A stretch of 64,000 nucleotides of DNA from Leeuwenhoekiella palythoae (GTDB lineage: Bacteria; Bacteroidota; Bacteroidia; Flavobacteriales; Flavobacteriaceae), in NCBI RefSeq assembly GCF_900130045.1, contig NZ_FQXT01000005.1:283814-347813 (forward strand), written 5' to 3'. Below, piece after piece: positions 35,863 to 45,646 of the stretch (positions are counted from its first letter, which is position 1; the number at the start of each line of letters is the position of its first letter). The position numbers and the translations under genes were made by a program. The notes beneath the pieces were generated by a model. It was not told the DNA's origin, did no database searches, and worked only from the letters and a program-made list of their open reading frames with translations.

Positions 35863-37275
35863 TTAGTTAATATCAGGATCTGCGAGTTCGTACTCCTCTT
35901 GCTCCAGCATCTCACGCTCATTATCTTCAGCGCCGTGGGTGAGCTTTTCTAATTTCTTTCTAAAAACCAAAACCAATAAAGCAAAAGCGATACAGAAAAC
36001 TGCAATTCCGGTAAAAATGGTATACTCACCCAACTCAGAAGCAGACTCTCCTAAAAGTCCGGCTACTTTGTTACCAAAACCTGTCATTGCAAAATAAACG
36101 CCCATCATTATAGACGCATACTTTAAAGGCGCAAGTTTAGTAATGTATGAAAGCGCAACCGGCGAAAGACAAAGTTCTCCTACAGTATGGAATAAATAAG
36201 CCAATACCAACCAATACATTGCAGACGCTCCGTTCGCTTGAAATTGCGCAGAAGCAGCTGTCATAAAAAAGAATCCAGAACCCATAATTATAAGTCCCAT
36301 TGTCATTTTAAATAGAGAGGTAGCAGTTTTTCCTTTGAGTTTACGCTTTGCCCAAAAACCAGCCACTGATGTTCCTAGCAAAATGATAAATAACGCATTT
36401 AAAGATTGGAACCAAGATGCAGGTACTTCATTACCGATAAATGGTAAAGCGAAAGAAAGCGTTCTATCAGTTTTTTCAGAAGCGTAAATATTCATCAAAC
36501 CACCTGCTTGTTCAAAAGCTCCCCAAAAAACGATCACCATTAAGAAAGAAACTAATAAAACGATCACACGGTCTTTTTCAATTTTACTTAATGGTCGCTT
36601 ACTCGCTGCAAGTTCTTCAGGATCTGTAGACGAACCTAAAAAGTTCCCTACGCGCTTAAGGTATTTCTGACCTAGCATATATTGCAAGAGCCCTAAAGCC
36701 ATACCAATTCCTGCTAGACCAAAACCATAATGCCATCCGTAAACTTCACCTACCGTACCAACTACCAAACTTGAGATAAAAGCACCCAAGTTGATTCCGA
36801 TGTAGAAAATAGTAAATCCTTTATCACGACGAATGTCTCCTTGCTTATACAGACCACCAACCATTGTAGAGATATTTGGCTTTAACATCCCAACTCCGGC
36901 GATAATCAAACCAAGCCCTGTGTAAAACGCCCACATTTGTTCAACCGCAAGAATACCGTGCCCGGCAACAAGAAGAATCCCCCCGTAAAGCACAGATTTT
37001 TTCTGACCCAAATATTTATCGGCGATCCAACCTCCCGGAATGGAAGAAACATAAACTAGCATTGTGTATGTACCGTAAAGCGAAAGCGCTTCGGCATTGG
37101 TCCATCCTAAACCTGGATTTCCAGATGCTGTTTCTGCAACTAAATACAATACTAAAATCGCCCGCATCCCATAATAGGAAAAGCGCTCCCACATTTCTGT
37201 GAAGAATAAAATATACAGTCCTACCGGATGCCCAAACAATTCTTTCTGTTTAGGAAGTTGTGCTGATTGTGCCAT
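35863..37275 (-). CDS. POT-family proton-dependent peptide transporter (first copy)
   Basis: A protein of 470 residues with 12 or more helices. It carries the same signature as its neighbour (FFTEMWERFSYYGMRAIL) and the block KGFTIFYIGINLGAFISS. The C-terminal tail is acidic (EDNEREMLEQEEYELADPD). It is placed 6 bp after the DPP IV gene, so peptides cut in the periplasm by DPP IV would be imported by this pair. Substrate range cannot be read from sequence. Confidence 0.93.
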   Translation of the reverse strand: MAQSAQLPKQKELFGHPVGLYILFFTEMWERFSYYGMRAILVLYLVAETASGNPGLGWTNAEALSLYGTYTMLVYVSSIPGGWIADKYLGQKKSVLYGGILLVAGHGILAVEQMWAFYTGLGLIIAGVGMLKPNISTMVGGLYKQGDIRRDKGFTIFYIGINLGAFISSLVVGTVGEVYGWHYGFGLAGIGMALGLLQYMLGQKYLKRVGNFLGSSTDPEELAASKRPLSKIEKDRVIVLLVSFLMVIVFWGAFEQAGGLMNIYASEKTDRTLSFALPFIGNEVPASWFQSLNALFIILLGTSVAGFWAKRKLKGKTATSLFKMTMGLIIMGSGFFFMTAASAQFQANGASAMYWLVLAYLFHTVGELCLSPVALSYITKLAPLKYASIMMGVYFAMTGFGNKVAGLLGESASELGEYTIFTGIAVFCIAFALLVLVFRKKLEKLTHGAEDNEREMLEQEEYELADPDIN

Positions 37276-37281
37276 AAGTGC

Positions 37282-39453
37282 TTATAGATTTTCTTTAATG
37301 AAATTTGTCATTTTAGTATACAGATGCAAGCGCGTGTTGCCGCCATAAATCCCGTGATTTTTATCAGGATAGATCGCCCAGTCAAACTGCTTATTAGCTT
37401 GTACTAAAGCTTCGATCAAACGCATACTGTTTTGAACGTGCACGTTGTCATCTGCACTACCGTGTACCAATAAAAACTTACCTTCTAATTTATCTACGTG
37501 AGAAAGCGGAGAGTTATTATCATAGCCCGAAGCATTTTCCTGTGGTGTCGTCATATAACGCTCTGTATAAATCGAATCGTAAAATCTCCAGCTGGTTACC
37601 GGCGCAACAGCAATTGCCATTTTAAAGGTGTCTGCTCCTTGAAAAATACAGTTAGAAGCCATAAAACCACCGTAGCTCCATCCCCATATACCTATGCGTT
37701 CTGCATCTACATAATCACGCTCGCCTAATGCTTGCGCAGCAGCGATCTGATCTTCAACCTCATATTTACCCAATTCTTTTTGGGTCATTTTCTTAAAGTC
37801 ACGCCCTTTTAATCCGGTTCCTCGAGGGTCTACACAAACAATGATATAGCCTTCCTGAGCGAGCATTTGAAACCAATATCCGTTTCCGGCGCTCCAGCTG
37901 TTTGCCACACTTTGCGATCCCGGCCCAGAATATTGGGTCATAAATACAGGATACTTTTTATTAGGATCAAAATCCTTCGGCTTGATCATATACGCATTAA
38001 GCTCTTCCCCATTTACAGGAAGCGTAAAAAACTCTTTTTCTGAAATTACATAGTCATCAAATTGATCTTTTAAGGCTTGATTGTCTTTGATCTTTCGAAC
38101 TACATCTCCATCTTTAGCATCATTTAACGTAAATACATATGGTGTTTCGGCGTCAGAAAAGCTATTGATGAAATAGGTAAAATCTGTGCTGAAATTAGCC
38201 GAGTTGGTTCCCGCTTCTGCAGCAAGGGCTTCTTTGCCTTTTCCGTTTACTTTAATTGAATACACGCCGCGGTTAATTGAACCGTTTTCTGAACTCTGAT
38301 AAAATACACGGTTGCTTTTAGGGTCATAGCCATAATAGCTAGTCACTTCCCAAGGACCTTGAGTCACTTGGTTTTTTAACTTTCCGTTTTTATCATAAAG
38401 ATAAATATGATTCCAGCCGTCTTTTTCGCTGGTCCAAATGAAATCATTATCCTCTAAAAAAGTAAGATTATCAGTTACATCAACATAAGCATCGTCTTTG
38501 TCTGAAAGAATAAGTTTTGCTTCTGCCGAAGTCCCGTCAACAAAAAGAAGGTTGATATCGTTTTGTTTGCGGTTTGTGGTTTGTACTGCTAGTACGTTTG
38601 CTTCCGGCGTCCACTCTAAACGCGGAATATAATAGTTTTGGAATCCACTTAAATCTACCGCTTTTGTTTCGGTTGAAGCTACATCGTAAATATGCAAACT
38701 TACAGTGGCGTTGGTTTCCCCGGCTTTTGGATACTTGAACGTATCTTTAGAAGGGTATAATTCATTTCCGAAGACATCCATTGAAAATTCTGGAACTTCG
38801 CTTTCATCAAATCGAATGTACGCGATTTTATCTCCGTTTGCATTCCAATCAAAAGCTCTTACAAACGCAAATTCTTCTTCATAAACCCAATCGGTGATCC
38901 CGTTGATCACTTTATTTTTAGCTCCGTCTGTAGTTACTTGCGTGGTCGTTCCGCTAGACAGATCTTTAATATAAATATTGTTATCACGGCCATAAGCTAC
39001 TTTTGAAGCATCTGGCGAGAAAGTAGGCTCCTGAATAGCTTCTTCAGCAACCTGAACCAATTCTTTGGTATCTAAATCATAAACGTAATAAACGCCTAAC
39101 GATGAGCGACGGTAGATAGAGCGTAATTTTGTACTCAGTAAAGCTTTGCTCTCATCTGCACTCAGCGTGTAACCAATAAAGTAATCCAGCCCGTCGATCT
39201 CGCTTGAATTGATCAAGGTATTTACTTTTTCACCGGTTTTATAACTATAAACATCTAGTGTTTTTGTTCCCGTGTTGCGGTCGGTATTGAGAACGGCATA
39301 TTCTTTCCCGTTATTCATAGAATGCAGTCGGTCAAGATATTGCATTCTAAAGGTGCCGTCGTAAATTTCTTCTAGGGTGATATTCTTTTGCTGTGCAGTG
39401 ACCACTCCCGCTACCAGCAATAATAGCAAAAGGGTAGTTTTTCTAATATTCAT
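37282..39453 (-). CDS. dipeptidyl peptidase IV, periplasmic
   Basis: An S9B prolyl-type peptidase of 723 residues. It has a signal peptide (LLLLLVAGVVTAQQ), an eight-bladed beta-propeller (about 40-470) containing the N-terminus-binding pair WVYEEEFAF (Glu-Glu), and an alpha/beta-hydrolase domain with Ser in GWSYGGFMA, Asp in SADDNVHV and His in DKNHGI. It releases X-Pro and X-Ala dipeptides, which fits the two POT transporters that follow. First gene of a four-gene operon. Confidence 0.95.
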   Translation of the reverse strand: MNIRKTTLLLLLLVAGVVTAQQKNITLEEIYDGTFRMQYLDRLHSMNNGKEYAVLNTDRNTGTKTLDVYSYKTGEKVNTLINSSEIDGLDYFIGYTLSADESKALLSTKLRSIYRRSSLGVYYVYDLDTKELVQVAEEAIQEPTFSPDASKVAYGRDNNIYIKDLSSGTTTQVTTDGAKNKVINGITDWVYEEEFAFVRAFDWNANGDKIAYIRFDESEVPEFSMDVFGNELYPSKDTFKYPKAGETNATVSLHIYDVASTETKAVDLSGFQNYYIPRLEWTPEANVLAVQTTNRKQNDINLLFVDGTSAEAKLILSDKDDAYVDVTDNLTFLEDNDFIWTSEKDGWNHIYLYDKNGKLKNQVTQGPWEVTSYYGYDPKSNRVFYQSSENGSINRGVYSIKVNGKGKEALAAEAGTNSANFSTDFTYFINSFSDAETPYVFTLNDAKDGDVVRKIKDNQALKDQFDDYVISEKEFFTLPVNGEELNAYMIKPKDFDPNKKYPVFMTQYSGPGSQSVANSWSAGNGYWFQMLAQEGYIIVCVDPRGTGLKGRDFKKMTQKELGKYEVEDQIAAAQALGERDYVDAERIGIWGWSYGGFMASNCIFQGADTFKMAIAVAPVTSWRFYDSIYTERYMTTPQENASGYDNNSPLSHVDKLEGKFLLVHGSADDNVHVQNSMRLIEALVQANKQFDWAIYPDKNHGIYGGNTRLHLYTKMTNFIKENL

Positions 39454-39797
39454 AGTTATTATATCGTAAAAAATAGACCGCCAATTTTACTAAAAATTAA
39501 CTAAAGAACCGTCAATTTCGTTGTTAAATACGCAGTGATTTGCGTAAAATACTGCGTTGCTTTATCATTTTTATTACGGAAGACAATTGTCGATTTATAA
39601 ATGGGTTTCATCAATTGCCCTCTTTCTTAAGAATTTGGATTCTCTTTTGATTTTGAAAATGCATTTCTTCAGCACTAACCTATTCAAAATACTATCTTTA
39701 CCCGGCAACCTGAATTTTAGAATTTCAATTAAATTGCCTGTTGGCGCGTCACTTTCTAAAAACAAAAGTACGCTGACTTTCAATACTATTTTTTGCT
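39454..39797. other. 344-bp intergenic region between divergent DPP IV and HMG-CoA reductase genes
   Basis: This stretch must hold both divergent promoters. No full TTTG-N19-TAnnTTTG match was found; on the minus strand TAAAATTG near 39488 has one mismatch to the -7 consensus. An inverted repeat ACGCAGT (39530-39536) / ACTGCGT (39551-39557), with a 14-base spacer, lies about 77 bp before the DPP IV start and may be an operator. Short open frames here (39557-39841 plus, 39595-39783 minus) show no recognisable protein features. Confidence 0.5.
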
Positions 39798-41129
39798 ATG
39801 CCACACACCATTCAAGGTTTTTCCCGATTGACCAAAGATGAAAAAATAGCTTGGTTAACTTCAAACTTCTTGTCGTCTAACGCAAATGCTACCCAAATTT
39901 TAAAGCAATACTGGAATGATGATCAAAAACTGCAACAGCTGCACGATGAGTTTATAGAAAACACCATTTCTAACTATTATCTTCCGCTCGGCATTGCTCC
40001 TAATTTTATCATCAACAATAAGAGTTTTGCCATCCCCATGGCGATCGAAGAAAGTTCGGTGGTAGCAGCAGCGAGTAAAGCTGCAAAATTCTGGATGTCA
40101 CGGGGCGGATTTAAAACTCAAATATTAGGTACCGAAAAAATAGGTCAGGTTCACTTTACTTTTTCCGGAGATTCTAAAAAGATCAGTGCTTTTTTTGAAG
40201 AACAAAAAGCGCAGATCATCGAAGATTTAAAACCGCATACGGAATCTATGGAGCGTCGCGGCGGAGGTCTAAAATCCCTTAAACTTGTCAACAAAACCAA
40301 TGCGCTTGAACACTATTATCAACTGCACGCTACGTTTGAAACGCTTGATGCAATGGGCGCCAATTTTATCAATACGTGCCTAGAGCAGATCGCCGAGAGT
40401 TGGCAGCGTTTGTATAATGAAAAGGCTTCTTTTAAATCTGCTGATCAAGAGCTTGTGGTTATCATGAGCATTTTGAGTAATTATGTTCCCGGCTGTGTTG
40501 TACGCGCAGAAGTAAGCTGCCCGGTGTCTGAACTTTCAGAAGCAGATGGGATCGATCCACAGCTCTTTGCAAACAAATTTGTACAAGCTGTGCGCATTGC
40601 AGAAGTTGAGCCTTATCGCGCGGTCACACACAACAAAGGCATCATGAACGGTATTGATGCCGTAGTGCTCGCCACCGGCAATGATTTTAGAGCAATTGAG
40701 GCTGCTGCTCACGCCTACGCTGCCAAAGACGGAAGCTACTCCAGTTTAACCCACGCAACCATAGAAGACGGCATTTTTAAATTTTGGATTGAAATCCCAT
40801 TGGCATTAGGTACTGTGGGCGGACTGACAAAATTACATCCTCTAGTGAAGTTGAATTTAGAAATGCTGGGCAACCCAAGTGCACCACAGCTTATGGAAAT
40901 CATTGCAGTAGCCGGCCTTGCGCAGAACTTTGGCGCTGTAAAATCCTTGACCACTACCGGGATCCAAAAAGGGCATATGAAAATGCATCTGATGAATATG
41001 CTCAATCAATTTGAAGCATCTGAGGAAGAAAAGAATCAGGCAATTCAACATTTCAAGACCAACAAAGTCACCTACAGCGCCGTAGAGAATCTTATAACCA
41101 ACCTTCGAAAATCGGCACAAAACGCTTAA
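39798..41129 (+). CDS. mvaA: hydroxymethylglutaryl-CoA reductase (class II-like)
   Basis: A protein of 443 residues without membrane helices, as in the bacterial class II enzymes. Expected catalytic residues are Glu in AIEESSVVAAASKAAKF, Lys in THNKGIMNGIDA, Asp in TGNDFRAIEA and His in IQKGHMKMH. It makes mevalonate from HMG-CoA (or the reverse). Because a mevalonate-kinase-like GHMP gene lies two genes on, synthesis of isoprenoids by the mevalonate route is the likely role. NADH or NADPH preference cannot be told from sequence by eye. Confidence 0.92.
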   Translation: MPHTIQGFSRLTKDEKIAWLTSNFLSSNANATQILKQYWNDDQKLQQLHDEFIENTISNYYLPLGIAPNFIINNKSFAIPMAIEESSVVAAASKAAKFWMSRGGFKTQILGTEKIGQVHFTFSGDSKKISAFFEEQKAQIIEDLKPHTESMERRGGGLKSLKLVNKTNALEHYYQLHATFETLDAMGANFINTCLEQIAESWQRLYNEKASFKSADQELVVIMSILSNYVPGCVVRAEVSCPVSELSEADGIDPQLFANKFVQAVRIAEVEPYRAVTHNKGIMNGIDAVVLATGNDFRAIEAAAHAYAAKDGSYSSLTHATIEDGIFKFWIEIPLALGTVGGLTKLHPLVKLNLEMLGNPSAPQLMEIIAVAGLAQNFGAVKSLTTTGIQKGHMKMHLMNMLNQFEASEEEKNQAIQHFKTNKVTYSAVENLITNLRKSAQNA

Positions 41130-41188
41130 ATTAAAGGTGACAAAAAGCGCTTCAATCAGTAATTTGAATTTGCGTTAAACCAAAATTT

Positions 41189-42274
41189 ATGAAAAAGTCT
41201 GTACTCTTACTTTTAATGCTAATCAGCAGTTTTGGGTTTGCTCAGCAATTCACTGAAGCTTTTCAGTCTCAGGTCAAGAAAGCACAGCAAGCACATCAGA
41301 TTCCGGCGATATCTGTTAATTTGATCACTCCAGATAGTATATTTTCTTTTGTAAACGGCAAAGTTAGGACTGCTAAAAAAGCTCGAATACCCCAAGACGC
41401 TAAATTTCATTTAGGGAGTAACTCTAAAGCCATCACCGCGTTTATCGCCAAGCATTTGAGTGAACAAGGAATTATTAACTGGGACACACGATTTTTTCAG
41501 TTATTTCCTGAATTAGAAAACAGCAGTAATCCTGCTTACCTAGATATCACGCTGGGTCAATTGCTGTCGCATAACGCGGGGATCAACGCCTATACTAAAG
41601 GTGTAGATCTGGAAAAATTCAATACTCTAAAAGGTTCAACAAGCGAAAAACGCTATGCATTTACACAGGAAATTCTAAAAGAAAAACCTTCAGATCCTGG
41701 CACATATTCTAACGCCGGCTATGTAATTGCCGCACTTATGTTAGAGAAATCCACTGAAAAGCCGTTTAAAACTTTGCTTAATGAAACTATGAACGCTTTG
41801 GACTTAGATTATTTTGTAGGCTTCCCAAGCAAAGAAAATGATACCAATCCTTGGGGGCATATAAACTCAAAAGGCACGCTGACGGCATTAGGTCCTGATC
41901 ACGAATATAAATTACCCGCGTATATGTCTAGCGCAGGAGATATTGCAATGAACAGTCAGGATTATGCTCGGTTTTTACAACTGCACCTTCAAGGACTTTT
42001 AGGAAAAGATAATTTTCTCGGAGCAGAGGCTTACCAAGAGTTGCATTTTGGACTTGACAATTATGCTTATGGCTGGGGAAACATTTCTAAAAACGGCCAT
42101 CAGATAAGTTATCACGACGGAAGTTCAGGCACCTATTACTGCCACGTGGTGGTATTTCCTCATAAAGAGATTGCCGTAGCGATAATGGCCAATACAGCCA
42201 CTAAAGATGCTGTAAATGCCATTTACACACTTCAAAAATCAATTTCTGATAATCCCGAAAATGTAACCGAATAA
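41189..42274 (+). CDS. periplasmic serine hydrolase, beta-lactamase/class C PBP fold
   Basis: A protein of 361 residues with a signal peptide (LLLLMLISSFGFAQ). The SxxK motif is Ser77-Asn-Ser-Lys80 in HLGSNSKAIT and the YxN motif is in GTYSNAGYV. A His-Asp-Gly near the end (SYHDGSSGTYY) stands where HxG/KTG is found. Members include esterases, DD-peptidases and class C beta-lactamases; the true substrate is unknown. It sits between mvaA and the GHMP kinase, 1 bp before the latter, so it is in the same operon despite an unrelated function. Confidence 0.88.
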   Translation: MKKSVLLLLMLISSFGFAQQFTEAFQSQVKKAQQAHQIPAISVNLITPDSIFSFVNGKVRTAKKARIPQDAKFHLGSNSKAITAFIAKHLSEQGIINWDTRFFQLFPELENSSNPAYLDITLGQLLSHNAGINAYTKGVDLEKFNTLKGSTSEKRYAFTQEILKEKPSDPGTYSNAGYVIAALMLEKSTEKPFKTLLNETMNALDLDYFVGFPSKENDTNPWGHINSKGTLTALGPDHEYKLPAYMSSAGDIAMNSQDYARFLQLHLQGLLGKDNFLGAEAYQELHFGLDNYAYGWGNISKNGHQISYHDGSSGTYYCHVVVFPHKEIAVAIMANTATKDAVNAIYTLQKSISDNPENVTE

Positions 42275-42275
42275 T

Positions 42276-43193
42276 ATGCCACAACACTTTTATGGCCACG
42301 GAAAACTATTGATCACCGGCGAATACCTTGTACTTGATGGAGCATTAGCTCTTGCCATTCCTACTAAAAAAGGTCAGAAGTTAACGGTAGCCGAAGCTGA
42401 ACAACCCGGTATCACCTGGGAAGGACTGAAAGAATCTGGCGAGGTCTGGTTTACCTTTCATTTAGATTATGCATTATTTAAACAATCGCAACCAGCAGCG
42501 TCTGAAAATCCTGAAATTCGTTTACTGCAAATTCTACTTGCAGCTCAAAAATTGAATCCCGAATTTCTTAAAGAACAACCTTCTTTAAAAGTGACTACGC
42601 AATTGGAATTTCATCAAAAATGGGGATTAGGCAGTTCGTCGACTTTGATTTATATGCTTGCACAGTGGGCAGAAGTTGATGCTTATAAACTGCTCGAACT
42701 CACCTTTGGCGGAAGCGGTTATGATATTGCTTGCGCAGGAAACGACAGCCCGATTTTGTATCAAAGCTCTGAGGGCATTCCGCAGGTTTTTCAAACCAAT
42801 TTTTATCCTGATTTTAGCGATCAGCTTTTCTTTGTTTATCTCAATAAAAAACAAAACAGTCGTGAAGCTATCGCCAATTACCGCAAGCAACCCGAAGCAC
42901 GCAAAAAAGAGGCGATTCAGAAGGTTTCCGGTATTACCGAAACTTTATTGACCGTTGATAGTATTTTCAGCTTTAATGTGCTTATAGAAGCCCATGAACG
43001 CATCATTGCTTCTGTTTTGAACATCCCAACCGTAAAGCAAAACTTATTTCCTGATTTTAAAGGAAGCATTAAAAGTCTCGGTGCCTGGGGTGGTGATTTT
43101 ATTTTAGCTACCGGTGGTCCTGAAGCGAAGAATTATTTTAGAGCCAAAGGCTATGAAACCATACTTAGCTTTGACGAAATGATATTCAGCTAA
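42276..43193 (+). CDS. GYDIA-family GHMP kinase, mevalonate-kinase-like
   Basis: A protein of 305 residues. The GHMP kinase phosphate-binding loop is GLGSSSTL (117-124), and the name-giving GYDIA follows at 148-152. The N-terminal GHGKLLITGEYLVLDGALAL is typical of mevalonate and phosphomevalonate kinases. In Bacteroidota this family is tied to isoprenoid synthesis; which phosphorylation step it performs is not certain. The C-terminal WGGDFILATGG matches the GHMP third motif. Confidence 0.88.
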   Translation: MPQHFYGHGKLLITGEYLVLDGALALAIPTKKGQKLTVAEAEQPGITWEGLKESGEVWFTFHLDYALFKQSQPAASENPEIRLLQILLAAQKLNPEFLKEQPSLKVTTQLEFHQKWGLGSSSTLIYMLAQWAEVDAYKLLELTFGGSGYDIACAGNDSPILYQSSEGIPQVFQTNFYPDFSDQLFFVYLNKKQNSREAIANYRKQPEARKKEAIQKVSGITETLLTVDSIFSFNVLIEAHERIIASVLNIPTVKQNLFPDFKGSIKSLGAWGGDFILATGGPEAKNYFRAKGYETILSFDEMIFS

Positions 43194-43334
43194 GGATGCC
43201 CATTCAGTCTAATTAATAGTCTGAAGACAAACTTTTGCAGCGCGATTGTTCCTTTTAGAACTACCCGTAAACCATCCCAGAGTAAGCCTGTAAGGCATTA
43301 GTTAGAAACAAATTTTCAATTTCACGGCAAGCCT

Positions 43335-43370
43335 CGGAATATTAATCCTTTGGCGGCGCCAATAAAAAAA
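43335..43370. repeat. short intergenic repeat, copy A
   Basis: This 36-base stretch, beginning CGGAATATTAATCC and ending GGCGCCAATAAAAAAA, matches 57467-57503 closely, with one indel and a few changes. It contains a small stem TTGGCGGCGCCAA and runs into the A-tract of the following terminator. A fragment GCGCCAATAAAAA also occurs near 51768. See the finding on intergenic repeats. Confidence 0.6.
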
Positions 43371-43398
43371 GCGCCACACAATTGTGCGGCGCTTTTTT
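43365..43398. terminator. bidirectional terminator between the GHMP kinase and PPIase genes
   Basis: The arms AAAAAAGCGCC and GGCGCTTTTTT close a longer self-complementary core (CACAATTGTG, one A-C mismatch). An A-tract on the left and a T-tract on the right allow it to stop both converging transcripts. Confidence 0.85.
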
Positions 43399-43417
43399 AT
43401 TTTAAATAACGTTTCTA

Positions 43418-45541
43418 CTAGTAAAAGTTAGAACGTTTATCTTCAATTTCTGAAGCATCTTTTAAAGCTTGTACTACGCGCATATTTACAGTAGCACGGT
43501 CAGCATTTTGCTTCTGAACCGCAAAACTTGCATAATTGTCTAGTTCACGCGCCGGAGTAATTTTAGTTACTTTAACCACATATACACCGCGGTTTCCTTC
43601 AATAGGAGCAGAAACATTTCCTTCTTCTAAACCAAATGCTTTACCCACAACTTTAGGTTCTGTACCAGAACCAGCCAAAGTAGGGTTCTTAAGGTTTACA
43701 CCAGGAGAAGTTTGAACCGTCACATTATTCGCACTAGCGATAGCTGCTAAATCTGACCCTGAAATATTCTTCTTGATCTGCGCAGCTTTTTTCTGATTGC
43801 GTACGATAGGCGTCACACGTGGTGAAGCTTCATCCGCAGGCAAAAGACCTTTTTCTGTTTTCTTAGTAAGTTGCACCACAAGATAGCCACCATCAACATT
43901 AAAACGCTCAACATCTCCGGTTTTACGCTCTTCATCAAATGCCCATCTGATGATTTCACGCTGACTTCCTTGTCCCGGTAACGTCTCATCAAGAGCCTTG
44001 ATACTGTTTACAGGACGTACATTATAACCTCCTTCTTTTGCCACATCTTCAAAACCATTTTTGTTTTCTGTGACTGCCATTTGAAATTTAGTAGTCTCGT
44101 TAAACACATTGTTAATGGTTTCTTGAGAAGGCTCAACAGCTTTAGTTACGGTCGCCAATTTAATTGCACGCTGAACATTTTTCTGATCAGTAATACGGAT
44201 TACGTGATAGCCAAAACGTGATTCAACAACTCCAACATCTCCGGTTTTTCCGTCGAAGATAAAGTCGTTAAAAGGTTGTACAAAACGACCTTTGGTCGCG
44301 TAACCAAGATCTCCGCCTTTTTCTTTGCTTCCGTCTGCTGAATACTCAGGAGCTAATTCTGCAAGCTTTGAAGCATTTCCTTTTATTACCCCGGCAAGAC
44401 TATCTGCAAGCGCTTTAGCTTCGGCTTTGGTGCGTGTTTGTGCACCCGCGTTTGCCAAACCTTGATAGGTAAGTAAAATATGTGAAGATTGTACCGAGTC
44501 AGGAATCTGAGACACTGCTACCACTTTTGAAATTTTAAAAGCAGCACCATCTTTATATGGCCCATATACATCACCTTCATTCAATGCCCAAAGTTCGTCA
44601 GAAGCATCTGCCGGTAATTCATTTTTAAAAATATACAGATCAGTATAGCGCTCGTCTGAATATTCGTTTACAAAATCTTCAGGATTTGTAGTATTTGCTA
44701 AACCTGCTACAGTATCGTTAGTTTTTGTAGCCGCTGTATACTCTACTCGGTTCTCAAGCAATTCAGATAAATTTGCTTTTACTGCTTCTTCATCACTTAA
44801 AGTTGGATCTTCACTAAACTTCACATAACGAATGTTACGCGCAGCTTCAGTTTGAAATTCGTTAGCGTGCTCCTTAATATACGCTGTAATCTCTTCTTTA
44901 GAAACTGTAACCTCTTCATCAGGAATTGAAGTGTAAGGCACTTGCACATATTCTAAATCGCGCAGGTTGTTTTCCATTTCAAAATCCATTTGACCTTCTT
45001 TAAAGCTTGTATTCAAACCAGCTTTGATCAAATCAAAATAAATTTGCTGCTGCTCATTCTTTGCAAGCTGCTGCTCGTAAGCCACCCACTGCTCATACAT
45101 TTGCGGGTTAGTAGATTTTAACGTAGCGATATACTCTCTAAGTTTCTGCTCACTAAAAACACCATTCTCGTTTTGAAAATTAGGATCACTTTGCAAAGCT
45201 TCTTTAAGCAGATCATTTATACGATCACGCTCAATGCTTATACCTAACTCTTCGTATTGCTCATCAAGAATGATACGACGCACTTCTTGTTCCCAAGCTG
45301 CATTTACCGCCTGAGTATTGGTAATGTTGTTACCGTAACGCGCGGTCTGGTTATCTACTAATTGCGCAAATTCTTGCTGCTCGATATCTTCACCGTTCAC
45401 AGAGCCTAAAATTCGCTGCGATTTATCTGTAGAAAAACCACCGTTTTTAAATACGTCTGCCAATACAAATGCAAATAATGCTAAGGCGATGATCGCAATT
45501 AAAAATACAGAGCGCTGTCTAATTTTGTTTAAAACTGCCAT
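43418..45541 (-). CDS. PpiD/SurA-like periplasmic peptidyl-prolyl isomerase
   Basis: A protein of 707 residues with an N-terminal anchor helix (about 12-30), a SurA_N-like helical chaperone region (about 35-240) and at least one parvulin domain (about 345-450; SSHILLTYQGL, GDLGYATKGRFVQPF, SRFGYHVIRITD). A second, poorer parvulin-like region follows. The layout matches E. coli PpiD: membrane-anchored, facing the periplasm, helping newly exported proteins fold. It is the last gene of the coaX-to-PPIase run, 105 bp from its upstream neighbour. Confidence 0.92.
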   Translation of the reverse strand: MAVLNKIRQRSVFLIAIIALALFAFVLADVFKNGGFSTDKSQRILGSVNGEDIEQQEFAQLVDNQTARYGNNITNTQAVNAAWEQEVRRIILDEQYEELGISIERDRINDLLKEALQSDPNFQNENGVFSEQKLREYIATLKSTNPQMYEQWVAYEQQLAKNEQQQIYFDLIKAGLNTSFKEGQMDFEMENNLRDLEYVQVPYTSIPDEEVTVSKEEITAYIKEHANEFQTEAARNIRYVKFSEDPTLSDEEAVKANLSELLENRVEYTAATKTNDTVAGLANTTNPEDFVNEYSDERYTDLYIFKNELPADASDELWALNEGDVYGPYKDGAAFKISKVVAVSQIPDSVQSSHILLTYQGLANAGAQTRTKAEAKALADSLAGVIKGNASKLAELAPEYSADGSKEKGGDLGYATKGRFVQPFNDFIFDGKTGDVGVVESRFGYHVIRITDQKNVQRAIKLATVTKAVEPSQETINNVFNETTKFQMAVTENKNGFEDVAKEGGYNVRPVNSIKALDETLPGQGSQREIIRWAFDEERKTGDVERFNVDGGYLVVQLTKKTEKGLLPADEASPRVTPIVRNQKKAAQIKKNISGSDLAAIASANNVTVQTSPGVNLKNPTLAGSGTEPKVVGKAFGLEEGNVSAPIEGNRGVYVVKVTKITPARELDNYASFAVQKQNADRATVNMRVVQALKDASEIEDKRSNFY

Positions 45542-45646
45542 TTCTTAAGTGTTTGTCAAATAGTGGGCGAAAATACCATTTTATATGAAAAAATAAAATC
45601 TAAAATCGCCAAAATAAAAAGTATTGTTAATGGAATTGAGAAGACC

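Noticed and set aside
34105..37275. Two adjacent POT genes as one gene split by a frameshift
   Set aside because: Each has its own complete N-terminal signature and full set of helices, so they are tandem paralogues.
39557..39841. Open frames in the DPP IV/HMG-CoA reductase gap (plus 39557-39841, minus 39595-39783)
   Set aside because: No signal, motif or sensible spacing; the plus frame overlaps the mvaA start and the two are antisense to each other.
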